DNA of 30,814 nt from a virus: the IMG/VR virus record IMGVR_UViG_3300028374_000044, positions 1 to 30,814 of that record. One strand, given 5' to 3'. The position numbers and the translations under genes are program-made. Within the stretch, counting starts at the first letter, position 1. Each line of letters starts with the position of its first letter. The notes beneath the pieces are model-generated. The model was not told the DNA's origin. It saw only the letters and a list, made by a program, of their open reading frames with translations, and made no database searches. Shown piece after piece: positions 29,435 to 30,814 of the stretch.

Positions 29435-30814
29435 ATGGAAATTGTAAAAAGAGATGGTAAAAAAGTTGATTATAAGAAGGAGAAAATATTCATAGCAATT
29501 GAGAAGGTCTTTAATGAGGTAAATGGGAATGGGTATTATGGTGATATGGTAAGTGAGTTAACAGATAAAGTAGAGGTTAAAATAAAGAATTTAGATATGC
29601 CACATGTGGAAGAAATTCAAGATGTAGTAGAGGATGTATTAATTGAAGAAGGGTATAAAAATCTTGCTAAGGCTTATATAAAATATAGAGAAGAACATGC
29701 TCAAAAGAGAAAAGAATGGTTAAAAAGTGAATTAGCACTTTCTATTTGGATGAGAAAATACCAGTTTGAAAGTGAATCATTTGAAGTATTTTTTAACAGG
29801 GTAGCAAAGGGCAATGAGAAAATTAAAAGCCTGATTAAGAGCAAGAAGTTTATGTATGCAGGCAGAATATTAGCTAATAGAGGGCTTAAAGAACATGGAA
29901 TTAATGTCACTTATTCTAATTGTTATGTAACTTCTCCACCAGAAGATGATTTAGAAAGTATTAATAATAGTGCTTACAGTTTAGAAAGAACATTCAGCTA
30001 TGGTGGTGGCTCAGGATTGGACATTAGTAAGCTAAGACCAAGAGGTGCTAAAGTTAATAATGCAGCTAAAACTACCAGTGGTGCTGTTAGTTTTATTGAT
30101 AAATTTGACATTTCTAGTAAGATAATTGGACAGAAAGGCAGAAGGGCTGCACTAATGATTTCACTAAGTTGTGAACATCCTGATGTAGAAGAATTCATTG
30201 AGAAAAAATTAGATTTAAATGCAGTTAATAAAGCTAATATTAGTGTAAGATTAACAAACAAATTTTTAAAAGCAGCAGAAAAAGAGGAACCACTACCCAT
30301 AGAATTTAAGGTAAAAGATACAAGTGAAATAATCACTAAAAAACTAGATGCAGATAAATTGCTAAATAAATTAGCTTATGGCAATTGGTACTCTGGTGAA
30401 CCTGGTGCTTTATTTTGGGATAGAATTGAAGATTACAATTTATTAAATGAACATCCAGATTTTGAATATGCTGGCACTAATCCTTGTGGAGAGGAGCCGT
30501 TGCCAGCAGGTGGAAGTTGTTTATTGGGGGCAATTAATTTATCAGAGTTTGTAGAAAATAAATTTACAGAAAATGCTAAATTCAACTATAATGAGTTTAT
30601 CAATACAGTAGAAATAGCTGTGGAAGGGCTTAATGAAGTTCTGGATGAAGGGTTGCCACTACACCCATTAAAAGAACAAAGAGATAGTGTAGAAAAATGG
30701 AGACAGATTGGCTTAGGTATAATGGGTTTAGGCAGTATGTTTATTAAGTTAGGTGTAAAATATGGAAGTCAAGAGTCAATAAAATTGATAGAGAGAATTG
30801 GAATAGAAATGTCT
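29435..30814 (+). CDS. nrdJ: Class II (B12-dependent) ribonucleotide reductase, 3' truncated
   Basis: 460 codons are open to the window end. The N-terminal ATP-cone-like region (VKRDGKKVDYKKEKIFIAIE) is followed by the catalytic barrel: SNCYVTSPPEDDLESI, SYGGGSGLDISKLRPRGAKV, TTSGAVSFIDKFD and NPCGEEPLPAGGSCLLGAIN with the Asn-Pro-Cys-Gly-Glu radical-cysteine site. 'NCYV..PPEDDLESI' and the 'SGAVSF' segment are typical of the adenosylcobalamin-dependent class. It converts ribonucleotides to deoxyribonucleotides, feeding ThyX and the polymerase. Coenzyme B12 must come from the host. The C-terminal redox cysteines lie beyond the window. Confidence 0.88.
   Translation, partial: MEIVKRDGKKVDYKKEKIFIAIEKVFNEVNGNGYYGDMVSELTDKVEVKIKNLDMPHVEEIQDVVEDVLIEEGYKNLAKAYIKYREEHAQKRKEWLKSELALSIWMRKYQFESESFEVFFNRVAKGNEKIKSLIKSKKFMYAGRILANRGLKEHGINVTYSNCYVTSPPEDDLESINNSAYSLERTFSYGGGSGLDISKLRPRGAKVNNAAKTTSGAVSFIDKFDISSKIIGQKGRRAALMISLSCEHPDVEEFIEKKLDLNAVNKANISVRLTNKFLKAAEKEEPLPIEFKVKDTSEIITKKLDADKLLNKLAYGNWYSGEPGALFWDRIEDYNLLNEHPDFEYAGTNPCGEEPLPAGGSCLLGAINLSEFVENKFTENAKFNYNEFINTVEIAVEGLNEVLDEGLPLHPLKEQRDSVEKWRQIGLGIMGLGSMFIKLGVKYGSQESIKLIERIGIEMS

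Overview
The window is a gene-dense, AT-rich stretch of a double-stranded DNA phage (or prophage) of a low-GC Gram-positive host, probably a clostridial or halanaerobial Bacillota. The evidence is strong GGAGG ribosome binding sites, sigma-A-like promoters, an LL-H-type holin next to a peptidoglycan peptidase, and AT-rich codon use. All genes I accept are on the + strand, mostly with touching or overlapping stop/start codons. No tRNA, rRNA, CRISPR array, integrase or lysogeny repressor was seen.

Layout. (1) 1-1757 is the end of the late region: a tail-fibre-like C terminus, a small protein, an M15-type endolysin and a holin, closed by a strong intrinsic terminator. The holin carries a candidate -1 frameshift heptamer (C CCA AAC) followed by a 50-codon extension whose stop codon touches the terminator stem. 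(2) 1789-2478 holds two near-identical TTTACT-17-TATAMT promoters around a 12-residue leader and two small early genes, one secreted and membrane-anchored. (3) 2500-7054 holds an SNF2-family helicase, a RecB/Cas4-type nuclease, a DEDD-type exonuclease and small proteins. (4) 7110-13892 is an accessory zone of small genes with internal duplications: two SH3-repeat-like paralogues, a duplicated 76-79 residue family, an exonuclease remnant, a second remnant, and a HTH + RusA module that lies between 25-27 bp direct repeats and has different codon use. (5) 13981-20916 is the replication core: Sak4-like ATPase, DUF669/SSB-like protein, a primase fused to an MCM-like AAA+ helicase, a Rossmann/FAD-type protein, a fused MazG-like pyrophosphohydrolase/deoxyribonucleotidase and a small HTH protein. 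(6) 20918-29431 holds DNA polymerase III alpha interrupted by a 165-residue mini-intein, then VOC, NMAD1-like and SDR proteins, ThyX, a RuvC-like resolvase and an HD hydrolase. (7) From 29435 a class II (B12-type) ribonucleotide reductase runs off the end.

Working together, these genes make a largely self-sufficient replication and nucleotide-supply system: polymerase, primase-helicase, single-strand binding, recombination ATPase and two kinds of Holliday junction resolvase, supplied by ribonucleotide reductase, ThyX and the nucleotide-dephosphorylating fusion. The most striking whole-window signal is that I could find no GATC tetranucleotide on reading all 30.8 kb. Every Asp codon I checked before a C-starting codon is GAC, although GAT is otherwise preferred, which implies strong selection against GATC. 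All function calls come from motif recognition by eye and no database search was run.
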